NCBI GenBank assembly: GCA_005776945.1
Contig: SXOB01000051.1
Coordinates: 1 to 64,000 of the forward strand
From: Pseudomonadota bacterium
GTDB taxonomy: Bacteria > Myxococcota_A > UBA796 > GCA-2862545
Direction: 5' to 3'
Length of the DNA stretch: 64,000 nt
Within the stretch, counting starts at the first letter, position 1; every line of letters begins with the position of its first letter. The position numbers and the translations under genes are program-made. Below are positions 34,996 to 43,892 of this stretch, in pieces. Below the pieces are notes generated by a model that was not told the DNA's origin, did no database searches, and saw nothing but the letters and a program-made list of their open reading frames with translations.

Positions 34996-37807
34996 GTCCC
35001 CTCGCCAACACCTCAGCCTCGACGGTGAGGCCCACCGACCACGTCGCGACGAGTCCGTCGCGATCGATGGCGACGACGCTCAGTGGCCGATTGCCCTCTT
35101 CGAGGTTGAGATCGGCCGAGAAAGGCACCGACGTCAGCGTGCTCGCGTTGCCACTGCCCGTATGGAACACCTTGTCGGTCCCGAGGAAGACCATGACGCA
35201 GGCGATGCCCGTGTCGTCGGTCACGACACCCGACAAGCCCTCTCGGCCACCGGGCAGCCGTAGCGCCGGCACCCGGGTGACCTCGATCAGGGGTGCGGCC
35301 CGCGGCTCGCCGGCCGGGAAGGCCTCGCCAACCCGCAGCTCGACAGGCACCCGCGGCCATGCGGCTCGCCACCATCCGTTTTCGCCGACGGCAATCAAGT
35401 CCCAGACCCGATCGTCGCCAAGCTCGATCTCCATCCCGACCGTCTGACCGAGGCGCGCCTCTGGCCCAAGCTGGAAACGGAACGAAGGCGTCCATCGGCC
35501 GTCCGTGGGCAATGGCGACCCCGTGTTGGCCGTCGCCGCCAACGTGCCGCGCACCGGGTCCAGCACGCGCCCTGCCCGGTTGACGAGGCGGGCGACGGGG
35601 GCAATGCCGTCGCCGCCGACGTTCTGTACGTCGAGCGCCAATTCCACGGCCTCCCCGGCCTCGGGAAGGCCGTCGCCGTCCCCAGCATCGACCCACGACC
35701 ATGACCAACGGAGTTCTGGCCGGGGCGAAGCCTCCACGGGGGCGGGCACCACCACGGTGTGTAGGGCTCCCTCGCCACCGTCGCGCAGTTCGAGCACGAC
35801 GTCCGGCATCTCGGAGGGCGCCCCCGGCGGCGTCACAACCCAGTGCGTCCACGAGCGTGTGGCACCCGGAGCGAGGTGTCCGATGGGGAATTCCGCACCT
35901 TGGAGGACCGAATGTTCGCGGGCCGCAACGAGGACCCGGTACAGCGGTCGGTCCGCCAGGTTGGTGACGGTGACCGTGACCTCGGTGGAACTGCGCGCCA
36001 CGAGTTGACCCGTGTCGCCCACTTTGAGCGTGAGCTCGACGGGGGCGGCGTCGCCCCGACGCGGCATCGGCGGGCCGTCGCGCCAATCGACGCCAAGTTC
36101 GGCGAAAGCGCGGACCAAGCGGGCCGATTCGCTTCGTCCCAATCCACTTACGACGTCGCCGGCGCCTGCCAACACGTCGGCCCGTCGCCACCCCGACGCC
36201 GCGAGCAGCACATCGCGCGCGATCGCAATCTGTGCATCCGCCTCTGGCGCCACGGGCGGCGACATGGGGGCCCGCCAGGTGTCGAGGTACCGAACGGTCC
36301 ACGTCGGTGGGTCGGTCCGCACGAACCCGTCTTCGAGGTGAGCTTCGAGGTCCGCCTCCCGCTGCGCCAACTCGTGGTGAAGCAGGCTGATTGCGGGATG
36401 GTCGGGTCCACCCTCGAAGGCAGCCTGGACGAGAGACGGCAGCAATTCGATGTCGGCGGGAATGCCCACCGACTGGATGCTCCGGTCGCCGGGCGTCAAG
36501 TACTTGCTGATCGTCAGCTTGAGCTTCGCACCTTCGGACCCCATCGGCGCCAAGGTCTGAACGCTGCCCTTACCAAAACTCCGCTGGCCGACAATGACGG
36601 CGCGCTCATTGTTTCGAAGCGCCCCAGCCACAATCTCGGAGGCCGACGCCGATCGCGAGTCGACCAACACAGCCATCGGGTACGTGGGCTCGGACCCGGA
36701 CGACCGAGCGACTTCCAGATCCCGCTTCCGGCCGCTGCCGTCCACCGTCGAGACGATGTCGCCGCCGGTCAGGAACATGTCGGAGATGGCAATGGCTTGA
36801 GTGAGAAAGCCGCCTGGATTCCCTCTCAGGTCGAGCACGAGGCCGCGCAGACCGTGCGCACTCTCCCGTTCCAGCCGCGCCAACTCGGCGACGAGGTCGC
36901 GTTCGACCTGGAGGTGGAACGAAGAGATGCCGACGTAGCCAACGTCTCCATCGAGCAAGCGCGCCAACACCGGGTTCGACGCGATGGCACTCCGCACGAT
37001 TTGAAAGTGCAGCAGACCCGTCGCGCCCGGCCGCTCCACTTCGACGAGGACCGTCGAGTCCACGGGGCCGCGGAGCCGCGGCAGGGCCTCTCCCAGTTCC
37101 ATGTTGAGCGTCGATTCACCGTCCACCCGGTGAATGACGTCGCCTGGCCGAAGTCCCGCCGCCTCCGCAGGGGTCCCACGGTGCACTTCTTCGACCTTCA
37201 AGCGACCCAATTCGTCGACGATGACGTTGACGCCGATGCCGCCGTACTCGCCGCGGTTGTCGGTATCCAAATCCGTCGCGTCGTCGGGCCGGAGCAACAC
37301 AGAGTGCGGGTCGAGGGTCGACAACACGCCATTGACGAGCAGGTACTCGACCTCCGGCCACGGCGGCCGACCGACGCGAACGGGGATTTCCGACTCATCG
37401 AGGTGGTCCGACAGCAGTTGGGCCACCTCACGGCAGGCGAGGACAAGTTCCGCGCGGCCGCGCACGATGGGGCGCTCCAGCGTAGTTCGGAAGGCCCCAA
37501 TCTCGATGTCCAAGCGGCCGTGATCGGCATCGCGCGCCAACAACACCGGGGGAAGCCTCGTCTCGAGGGCCGAGAGACCTTCGACGAACATGCGCTCCCA
37601 GTCGACCCGGTGGGGCTCAACGTAGGTCTCTTCGACGTGGAACAGGGCCGTATCGAGCAGGTCGAGGCGGGTGAAGCTGTAGGTGCCGGCGGGCAAGCGC
37701 GCTGATGTGCCGAGTGCCGCCACCGTCCCCGTGGTGTGGCGGGAGGCGACGCCGACGCTGACGCCCGTCGTCAGCGTCAGGACGGCGATCGGTCGCAGCC
37801 AGCGCAC
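34985..37807 (-). CDS. S41-family carboxyl-terminal processing protease with long C-terminal domain
   Basis: The start is GTG 37807, six bases after GAGAGGAGG, giving 940 residues; the longer open frame to 38005 is not used. Residues 4-22 are a signal anchor. A PDZ domain (about 188-275) has GIGVNVIVDELGRLKVEEVHRG and PGDVIHRVDG. The S41 core contains VLDLRGNPGGFL (324-335), Ser in DSRSASASEI (383-392) and Lys413 in SFGKGSVQT, the usual Ser/Lys dyad. Typical CtpA proteases have 400-450 residues; about 450 extra beta-rich residues follow, with CARDB- or NEW3-like strands. It is divergent from the class A PBP gene and ends 11 bases inside the MopE-like gene. Confidence 0.9.
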   Translation of the reverse strand: MRWLRPIAVLTLTTGVSVGVASRHTTGTVAALGTSARLPAGTYSFTRLDLLDTALFHVEETYVEPHRVDWERMFVEGLSALETRLPPVLLARDADHGRLDIEIGAFRTTLERPIVRGRAELVLACREVAQLLSDHLDESEIPVRVGRPPWPEVEYLLVNGVLSTLDPHSVLLRPDDATDLDTDNRGEYGGIGVNVIVDELGRLKVEEVHRGTPAEAAGLRPGDVIHRVDGESTLNMELGEALPRLRGPVDSTVLVEVERPGATGLLHFQIVRSAIASNPVLARLLDGDVGYVGISSFHLQVERDLVAELARLERESAHGLRGLVLDLRGNPGGFLTQAIAISDMFLTGGDIVSTVDGSGRKRDLEVARSSGSEPTYPMAVLVDSRSASASEIVAGALRNNERAVIVGQRSFGKGSVQTLAPMGSEGAKLKLTISKYLTPGDRSIQSVGIPADIELLPSLVQAAFEGGPDHPAISLLHHELAQREADLEAHLEDGFVRTDPPTWTVRYLDTWRAPMSPPVAPEADAQIAIARDVLLAASGWRRADVLAGAGDVVSGLGRSESARLVRAFAELGVDWRDGPPMPRRGDAAPVELTLKVGDTGQLVARSSTEVTVTVTNLADRPLYRVLVAAREHSVLQGAEFPIGHLAPGATRSWTHWVVTPPGAPSEMPDVVLELRDGGEGALHTVVVPAPVEASPRPELRWSWSWVDAGDGDGLPEAGEAVELALDVQNVGGDGIAPVARLVNRAGRVLDPVRGTLAATANTGSPLPTDGRWTPSFRFQLGPEARLGQTVGMEIELGDDRVWDLIAVGENGWWRAAWPRVPVELRVGEAFPAGEPRAAPLIEVTRVPALRLPGGREGLSGVVTDDTGIACVMVFLGTDKVFHTGSGNASTLTSVPFSADLNLEEGNRPLSVVAIDRDGLVATWSVGLTVEAEVLARGPTP

Positions 37808-37813
37808 CCGCGG

Positions 37814-37822
37814 CCTCCTCTC
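37814..37822 (-). promoter_or_regulatory. Ribosome binding site fixing the S41 protease start
   Basis: Minus-strand GAGAGGAGG, six bases before GTG 37807. It lies inside the open frame extension and selects the internal GTG. Confidence 0.7.
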
Positions 37823-37889
37823 CCCAGGATACAGCGCGCCGCGCGCCCTGTCGACGCGTTCATTCGGCCCTCCTCCCCCTTCGACCCTG

Positions 37890-40800
37890 ATGCCCGTCAA
37901 GCTTCCTTGCCCGCGATGCGCCCGCCAGATCCCGCTGGAGGAACCCCTCCCGCTGCCGGGCGACTCCGTGATGTGCAGCCAGTGCGGATCTGCCCTGGCC
38001 GTCACTTACCCGCCGGGCGTCATCGAACGCCTTCGCGCCAAGGGAAAGCGGTTTTCCAACACGCCCTGGGCGGCCCCTCCCGTGCCGGCCGAAGTTGCGA
38101 ATACCGACGTCGACCCCGGCTCCGAGGCACCCACGGTCGCGCAGACGCCGGTGCCCGCGCCGCCATCCGAGGACGCTACCGAAGCGACCGTCCCGCAGAC
38201 CCGCCCGACACCTGAACTGACACCTGCCGCCTGGCGACTCCCTCCCGACGCCGACAGCGACGAGGCCCCCAAGCCGCGCGGGCGCCCGTTGGCTCCCCGA
38301 ACGAAAGCCAAGGCCATTCCGGCCCCGCCCCCGTCGCAGCCGGTGCGCGCACTCGGCTGTTTCGGCGGCTCGGCGTTCGTCCTCGCCAGCGCGGCCGCGT
38401 TCGGCGCTTTGCTCATCGTGGTGATGGGCCTCGGCACCACCTGGCTCTACGGCAGCGACCTGCCCACCGTGGACACCCTGAGAGCCTACGAGCCGCCGGC
38501 GGTCACGGTCGTCTACGACAAAGACGGCAAGTTGCTCGGCGAGATTTTCGACCAACGTCGCTACGTCGTCACCTTGGACGAAATTCCCAAACACGTCCAA
38601 GACGCCTTCATTGCGGCGGAGGACGCGAATTTCTGGAACCACGGCGGCATCGACTTCATTGGCATCGTCCGCGCCATGGGCCGCAACCTGGCCGCAGGGC
38701 GGATGGCGCAAGGGGCGTCGACGATCACACAGCAGGTGGCGCGCAACTTCCTCCTCGACCGCGACAAGAAGTTGGCGCGGAAGATCAAGGAAGTCCTGCT
38801 TTCCTGGCGAATCGAGGAGGCCTACGAAAAGGAGCACATCCTCTTCCTCTACCTCAACGAGATCTTCCTCGGCTCGCAGGCCTACGGCGTAGAAGCAGCT
38901 TCGCGGGCCTACTATGGCAAGTCTGTGCGCGACATCAGCGTCGCCGAAGCGGCCGTGCTCGCCGGCCTTCCCCAGCGGCCAAGCGACTACAGCCCCCACC
39001 GAGGCTGGGACAAGGCTCGCGCCCGTCAGGAGTACGTGATCGGCCAGATGGTCGACAAGGGCTTCATCAGCCGCCAAGAAGGCGACGCGGCCCTCGCAGA
39101 GCACATCACCATCGTCCCGCGCGAGTCCGTCTTCTTGGCCAACGCGCCGCACTTTACCGAACACGTCCGCCGCCAGCTCGTCGAAACCTACGGGGAGGAG
39201 CGGGTCCTTCGCGGCGGGTTGCAGGTCACTACGAGTTGTGACCTTGAGCTTCAGCAACTCGCCCAACGGGCCATCACGGAACACGTCACCGAGGCCGACA
39301 TGCACCTCGGCTTCCGGCGTGACGGTCTCAAGACGGTACCCGCCGGGGAGATCGCGGCCTGGCGGTCGACGCAAGAGACGAACCTGAAGCAGGCCTGGGC
39401 GGACGACCAGGACCCCAGCGGCCGCGTGCCCATCCCCGACGTCAGCCCGCTTGCCGACGGGCAGACGTACGATGCCATCGCGCTCGAGGTGCAACCCAAG
39501 TGGATACGGTTCGCCATCGGCGCGCACGAAGGCGTGGCGCCGATCGGCTGGGCCGACTGGGCCTACGCGCCGGACCCCGCACGGTCCTGGCGCTACCGCA
39601 CCGCAACCGATTTCACGGCCCAGGCCGACGGTGACGGCGACGGCAAGAACGACGGCCCGCTGATCCGAAAGGGCGACATCCTGCGCATGCGCGTCGAGGG
39701 AACGGACAGCCGGGACGCCAAGTTCACCAAGGTGATGACGCAGACGCCTGGGGCCACCGACGCGCTCGTCGCCGGACGCCTCTGGCAAGACGCCGAGGTC
39801 GAAGGAGCCTTGCTGGCCATGGATGTGACGACCGGCGCGATCACCGCGATGGTCGGCGGCGTCGACTTCAAGGAGTCCCAACTCAACCGGGCGACGCAGA
39901 GTCGCCGCCAAGTTGGCAGCACGTTCAAGCCCATCGTCTACGCGGCCGCGATCAACAGCCGAAAGATCACCGCAGCCACGCTTGTGGCGGACGCCCCTCT
40001 TGCCTTCGCGACGAACGACGACTTCGTCTGGAAGCCGCAGAACTACAGCGGTGACTACCTTGGCAACCTGACGCTGCGGCAAGCGCTGGCCGCGTCCAAG
40101 AACACCTGCACGGTTCGCGTCCTGGAGACGATCGACCCTGGCATGAACGGCGACGTCGTCTACAAGTTCGCTCGTGGCCTCGGCCTCGGCGGACCTGCAC
40201 TCTCCGACCTGCCGACTGGGCACATCGCCAAACCGGACAACGACATCCTGTGCCCATGGGTCAAGGAGAAGCACGACAGCACGGTCTGTATGGACAGGTT
40301 CCCGCCCAAGAGCGACGACCTGACGAACACGGCCCACCGCGCCAAGATCGGCCCCAACGATGTCTTCATGTGCCGGGCCTGCGACTTCTCGATGGGCCTT
40401 GGCTCGGCCAGCCTCACCCTTGAGGAGATGGTCCGCGCCTACGGCGCATTCCCGTCCGGCGGCAACCTCGTCGAGCCCTGGACGATTGCGTCCGTCCGCG
40501 ACCGGCACGGGAGCATCTTGAAAGAGCGGCGCGAATTCGAACGCACGCCCGTCATGGACCCGGGCGTCGCGACGATCGGCACCTGGCTCATGCAGTCGGT
40601 CGTCCAGGCCGGGACCGGGGCCGACGCCTACGCGAAACTCGGGCTCGTCGGCATGGCTGGCAAGACCGGTACCACGAACGACGAGAAGGACGCCTGGTTC
40701 GTGGGTTTCACCAACGACACCATCGCGGCTGTCTGGGTTGGCTACGACCAACCACGGAGCTTGGGCATCAGCACGACGGGTGGACGCACCGCGCTACCCG

Positions 40801-41015
40801 CGTGGATCGACTTCATGCGCGAAGCGGCGCCGAAGTCCAAGGATCGCCCCTTCCCCATTCGCGGCGACCTCGAATGGCTGCTCATCGATGAGAACACAGG
40901 TCGACGCGTGAACAGCGGCGGCATGGCGTACCCATTCCTCACCGGGACGGCGCCAGAGTCGACCGGCCTGCACGCCGGCCAGGCGACGCTCGAGGACATC
41001 GCGACCGAGCTGTGA
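37890..41015 (+). CDS. Class A penicillin-binding protein (PBP1A-like) with N-terminal zinc ribbon
   Basis: ATG 37890 gives 1041 residues. The N-terminus has a MJ0042-type zinc ribbon (Cys7, 10, 29, 32), then a Pro/Ala-rich cytoplasmic linker, a transmembrane helix (about 155-188), a GT51 glycosyltransferase with EDANFWNHGGID (244-255) and GASTITQQVARN (275-286), and a transpeptidase with SxxK in GSTFKPI (near 677) and KTGTT (near 925). It builds peptidoglycan strands and cross-links them in the periplasm. Odd features are the zinc ribbon fusion, the long linker and a Cys-containing insertion in the transpeptidase (Cys788, 800, 828, 831). It diverges from the S41 protease gene. Confidence 0.93.
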   Translation: MPVKLPCPRCARQIPLEEPLPLPGDSVMCSQCGSALAVTYPPGVIERLRAKGKRFSNTPWAAPPVPAEVANTDVDPGSEAPTVAQTPVPAPPSEDATEATVPQTRPTPELTPAAWRLPPDADSDEAPKPRGRPLAPRTKAKAIPAPPPSQPVRALGCFGGSAFVLASAAAFGALLIVVMGLGTTWLYGSDLPTVDTLRAYEPPAVTVVYDKDGKLLGEIFDQRRYVVTLDEIPKHVQDAFIAAEDANFWNHGGIDFIGIVRAMGRNLAAGRMAQGASTITQQVARNFLLDRDKKLARKIKEVLLSWRIEEAYEKEHILFLYLNEIFLGSQAYGVEAASRAYYGKSVRDISVAEAAVLAGLPQRPSDYSPHRGWDKARARQEYVIGQMVDKGFISRQEGDAALAEHITIVPRESVFLANAPHFTEHVRRQLVETYGEERVLRGGLQVTTSCDLELQQLAQRAITEHVTEADMHLGFRRDGLKTVPAGEIAAWRSTQETNLKQAWADDQDPSGRVPIPDVSPLADGQTYDAIALEVQPKWIRFAIGAHEGVAPIGWADWAYAPDPARSWRYRTATDFTAQADGDGDGKNDGPLIRKGDILRMRVEGTDSRDAKFTKVMTQTPGATDALVAGRLWQDAEVEGALLAMDVTTGAITAMVGGVDFKESQLNRATQSRRQVGSTFKPIVYAAAINSRKITAATLVADAPLAFATNDDFVWKPQNYSGDYLGNLTLRQALAASKNTCTVRVLETIDPGMNGDVVYKFARGLGLGGPALSDLPTGHIAKPDNDILCPWVKEKHDSTVCMDRFPPKSDDLTNTAHRAKIGPNDVFMCRACDFSMGLGSASLTLEEMVRAYGAFPSGGNLVEPWTIASVRDRHGSILKERREFERTPVMDPGVATIGTWLMQSVVQAGTGADAYAKLGLVGMAGKTGTTNDEKDAWFVGFTNDTIAAVWVGYDQPRSLGISTTGGRTALPAWIDFMREAAPKSKDRPFPIRGDLEWLLIDENTGRRVNSGGMAYPFLTGTAPESTGLHAGQATLEDIATEL

Positions 41016-41055
41016 GCGCATGGCCTTCGCCTGAGAGCCACGCTATCGACGCGCC

Positions 41056-41493
41056 ATGTTCTCGATCGGGTTGTGGCTGGCGTGTGCGGAGGCGGACACG
41101 ACCTTCCTCCAGTGTGACCTCGCGTTTGTGGCCCCGACCGTCGGCGGTGCACCCGGAACCGAGGTCCAACTCGTGGGCGGACCCCTGACCGAGGCGTACG
41201 ACACGATCCTGCGCGTGTCGGGCGTGGACGCCGTCATCCAACTCGTCGAGCGCGATTGCGAGACCTGCGATGACTGCCGCGCCGAAGCGGGGTGTGTCTC
41301 GTGCGGCACCTGCACCGACGCGTGCGATGAAACGTGCGCAACGGAGTGTGTGGAGACGCTCACGTTCGTCGTACCCGCCGTCGACCCTGGCCCTACGTCG
41401 ATCGTTGTGCTCAACTCTTGGGGCGTCAGCCCTGCGGTACCCTTCGAAGTCCTCGCAGCGGCCCCACCGCCAACCAGCACGACGACCCCGTGA
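41056..41493 (+). CDS. Cys-rich lipoprotein
   Basis: A 145-residue protein starts MFSIGLWLACAEADTTF with lipobox Cys10. The middle has a Cys cluster with CETCDDC, CVSCGTC and CDETCATEC, which could be disulfide-bonded or bind metal. The flanking parts, VAPTVGGAPGTEVQLVGGPL and VPAVDPGPTSIVVLNSWGVS, read like an IPT/TIG Ig-fold split by the Cys cluster. It follows the PBP1A-like gene by 40 bases. The function is unknown, but the Ig fold suggests a small exposed binding module. Confidence 0.7.
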   Translation: MFSIGLWLACAEADTTFLQCDLAFVAPTVGGAPGTEVQLVGGPLTEAYDTILRVSGVDAVIQLVERDCETCDDCRAEAGCVSCGTCTDACDETCATECVETLTFVVPAVDPGPTSIVVLNSWGVSPAVPFEVLAAAPPPTSTTTP

Positions 41494-41585
41494 CGTTTAC
41501 GGTGACTCGAAGCCTTCCACCCAGCGTTTGAAGGGTCGCACGCAGCGCGCTACATCGCGCAGCCGTTCGGCCGACTGGAGCGTCC

Positions 41586-42209
41586 ATGTTCGCATCTGCT
41601 ACCCTCCTCCTCCTGGCCTCTTCCGCTCAGGCCGGTGGCATCGGCATCTTCGGCACGGGTGGCGTGCACACGGAGAAGCTGTACTACTACTCGAACGTGG
41701 CGACGGTTGACGGCCAGTCCGTGCCCATCGCCGACCCTGCCGACTACCCGGCCTTCGACATCACTGAGATCCTTCCGAGCGCCGGCGGAGGCCTCGAACT
41801 CGTCCTCGGCGATCGCGACGAGAAGATCAACGGCACCTTCCGTTTCTGGGCCTGGGCCGACCTTCCTCAGGTACCCGCCGCCGAGGTCGTCACCGACCTC
41901 GCCCCCGAGAACGTCGTCGAAGCACCACGCGATACGACTCGTGCGATCGGCATGGGCATGGTGGGCCTCAACTTCGGCCTCATCGGCGACCCCGACGCCG
42001 CGTTGTTCGGATTCACGGCCCACATGGGCTCGGGATTCCTCACGACGGACCACACAGAGTTCCTGATGGCCGACATCGGTCCGCAGGCCTCCTACGCGCT
42101 CACACCGGCGATTCGCCTCACGGGCGACGTCGTCTACACGATGCGCCACCGCAAGGGCTTCTCCCACGGCGTGAATGCGTACGTCGGTGCCCGGTACATG
42201 TTCGACTGA
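41586..42209 (+). CDS. Outer-membrane beta-barrel-like protein
   Basis: A 207-residue protein begins MFASATLLLLASSAQAGG with a clear SPase I site after AQA. GGAG lies a few bases before ATG 41586. The mature part alternates hydrophobic and polar residues in strands such as GGGLELVLGDRDEKINGTFRF, IGMGMVGLNFGLIG and IRLTGDVVYTMRHRK, and ends VNAYVGARYMFD, close to the terminal aromatic strand that barrel-assembly factors recognise (final residue Asp, with Phe just before). I take it to be a small barrel; ligand and family unknown. Confidence 0.7.
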   Translation: MFASATLLLLASSAQAGGIGIFGTGGVHTEKLYYYSNVATVDGQSVPIADPADYPAFDITEILPSAGGGLELVLGDRDEKINGTFRFWAWADLPQVPAAEVVTDLAPENVVEAPRDTTRAIGMGMVGLNFGLIGDPDAALFGFTAHMGSGFLTTDHTEFLMADIGPQASYALTPAIRLTGDVVYTMRHRKGFSHGVNAYVGARYMFD

Positions 42210-42256
42210 CGCCCCTTGGCCGCGTCGCCTGCTGCGACACGGTTTCCATCGGTCGT

Positions 42257-42634
42257 TCAGTGGCGAAGGCCGATGGCCTCGATTTCGACCCGCGCGCCCT
42301 TGGGTAGACCCGCAACGGCGACCGTTGCGCGTGCCGGAGCGTGGGCCCCAAAGGCCTCCGCGTAGACGGCATTCATGGCGGCGAAATCCGCCATGTCGAC
42401 GAGGTAGACGGTCGTCTTGACGACCCGCGCCATCGACGAGCCCCCAGCGCGGAGAACGGCCTCCAAGTTGGTCAGGCACCGACGCGTCTGCAATGCGACG
42501 TCGCCCCCCTCGAAGTTGCCCGTCGCGGGGTCAATGGCGATCTGCCCGGAACAAAAGAGCCACACGCCCGCTTCGATGGCCTGGCTGTAGGGTCCGATGG
42601 CGGCGGGCGCCTGAGGCGTTTTCACGGGGTTCAC
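42257..42634 (-). CDS. ridA: RidA family enamine/imine deaminase
   Basis: A 125-residue protein of the RidA (YjgF/YER057c/UK114) family, which hydrolyses reactive enamine or imine intermediates such as 2-aminoacrylate. Seen are PQAPAAIGPYSQAI at the N-terminus, FCSGQIAIDP, TVYLVDMADFAAMNAVY, and the C-terminal ARATVAVAGLPKGARVEIEAIG with the conserved substrate-binding Arg and Glu. The ATG overlaps the cytidine deaminase stop (ATGA at 42631-42634), so it is the last gene of the nucleoside salvage operon. Confidence 0.95.
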   Translation of the reverse strand: MNPVKTPQAPAAIGPYSQAIEAGVWLFCSGQIAIDPATGNFEGGDVALQTRRCLTNLEAVLRAGGSSMARVVKTTVYLVDMADFAAMNAVYAEAFGAHAPARATVAVAGLPKGARVEIEAIGLRH

Positions 42635-43038
42635 GGCAGCTCCAACACAAAGGACCGGGGAAGGAGATCGGCGAGAGACCAGACCTCGACCTCACCTGAG
42701 AGGTTGGCGAGAATGACACGTTCAACGCCCCAAGTGAACAACATCTGCCGACACGACCCGCACGGCGATGCGGCCGGCCGATGGTCGGTGACGATGGCGA
42801 CAACCTGGAATCGCTGGTGGCCCTGGCTCACGCCGCCCACGATGGCGGACTTCTCGGCACACACGGTTTCGCCAAGGACGACGTTCTCGACGTTGCAGCC
42901 GACAATGACGGCGCCCTCAGCAGTCCGCAACGCAGCGCCGACGCGGAAACGCGAGTACGGCGCGTGGGCGTGGAGTCGGACGGCGTGAGCAGCGGCCAGT
43001 AGCTCACGGTCCTCGCCAGAGAGGGCGTCACCACGCAC
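42631..43038 (-). CDS. cdd: Cytidine deaminase
   Basis: A 135-residue homotetrameric-type enzyme that deaminates cytidine and deoxycytidine to uridines. It has the zinc site TVCAEKSAI (Cys60, catalytic Glu62) and PCGSCRQ (Cys93, Cys96), plus substrate-binding FRVGAALRT and GCNVEN (Asn49, Glu51). It begins inside the end of the purine nucleoside phosphorylase gene (11-base overlap) and ends in an ATGA overlap with ridA, so the three genes form one tightly coupled salvage operon. Confidence 0.95.
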   Translation of the reverse strand: MRGDALSGEDRELLAAAHAVRLHAHAPYSRFRVGAALRTAEGAVIVGCNVENVVLGETVCAEKSAIVGGVSQGHQRFQVVAIVTDHRPAASPCGSCRQMLFTWGVERVILANLSGEVEVWSLADLLPRSFVLELP

Positions 43039-43837
43039 CGGCCACCTCTTCCAGGAGTTGGCGCAGCGCCACCGCCGCCCGCCCAGCTACGTCGGTGACC
43101 TCGCCATGGTGGAGCGCCGCGGCCGTCAGCCCTGCCGCGCGATTGGACACGAGGGCCACGCCCGCACACGGCAACCCGACCTCGGCAGCGGCGAGGACTT
43201 CCGGCACGGTCGACATGCCGACGACGTCCGCACCTAGCGTGCGAAGCATCCGGACTTCCGCCGGCGTCTCGTAGGCCGGGCCCGGCATCGCAGCGAGAAC
43301 TCCCTCGACAAGCGACACGCCGCGGCGACCGGACGCCGCCATGAGCGCCGCGCGCATGGCCGGGTCGTAGGCCGTCGTCATGTCCGGGAACCGCGTGGCG
43401 TACGCCTCGCCGCGCAAAGGACTGAGGCCCATCAAGTTGATGTGATCGCGCAGGCACACGAGCGCGCCGGGCTCCAGGCCCACGGCGATGCCGCCGACGG
43501 AGCACGTGAGAACGAGCCGCTGCACGCCCCACGCGGCCAACGCGCGGACGCCGCGGACGACCACCGGAGGGGCATGGCCTTCGTAGAGGTGCACGCGGCC
43601 AGACAAGACCAGGGTGTCCACGCCCGCCAACGACCCCCTCACGACCCGGCCAGCATGGCCAACCACCGTGGACTGGGGAAGGCCAAATTCCGGGGCAGGG
43701 GCGGCCTCGGCGCCGACCAATCCATCCGTCACGGCGCCAAGACCGCTACCCAAGACGATGGCCCACGGCGGGGGCGCGCCCCAACGCCGCTGCAAAGCCG
43801 CAGCAATACCGTCGACGATCTCTCGTTCAGGATGCAT
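43028..43837 (-). CDS. Purine nucleoside phosphorylase (PNP class I trimeric)
   Basis: A 269-residue enzyme that splits inosine or guanosine with phosphate into base and ribose-1-phosphate. Class I signs are VLGSGLGAV (phosphate loop), VLSGRVHLYEGHAP, GDxINLMG-like CLRDHINLMGLSP, PGPAYETPAEVRML, VGMSTVPEVLAA and SNRAAG with the purine-binding Asn. It is the first gene of the salvage operon with cdd and ridA and diverges from RNase D, with 55 bases between the starts. Confidence 0.94.
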   Translation of the reverse strand: MHPEREIVDGIAAALQRRWGAPPPWAIVLGSGLGAVTDGLVGAEAAPAPEFGLPQSTVVGHAGRVVRGSLAGVDTLVLSGRVHLYEGHAPPVVVRGVRALAAWGVQRLVLTCSVGGIAVGLEPGALVCLRDHINLMGLSPLRGEAYATRFPDMTTAYDPAMRAALMAASGRRGVSLVEGVLAAMPGPAYETPAEVRMLRTLGADVVGMSTVPEVLAAAEVGLPCAGVALVSNRAAGLTAAALHHGEVTDVAGRAAVALRQLLEEVAGAW

Positions 43838-43892
43838 GGGAGCCGACTATCGCGGTGGGCCCGACCCCTGCGCCGCGATATCGCCAACAGCC

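Noticed and set aside
37860-40751. Long minus-strand open frame opposite the PBP gene
   Set aside because: No recognisable domain, biased composition and full overlap with a certain PBP coding region.
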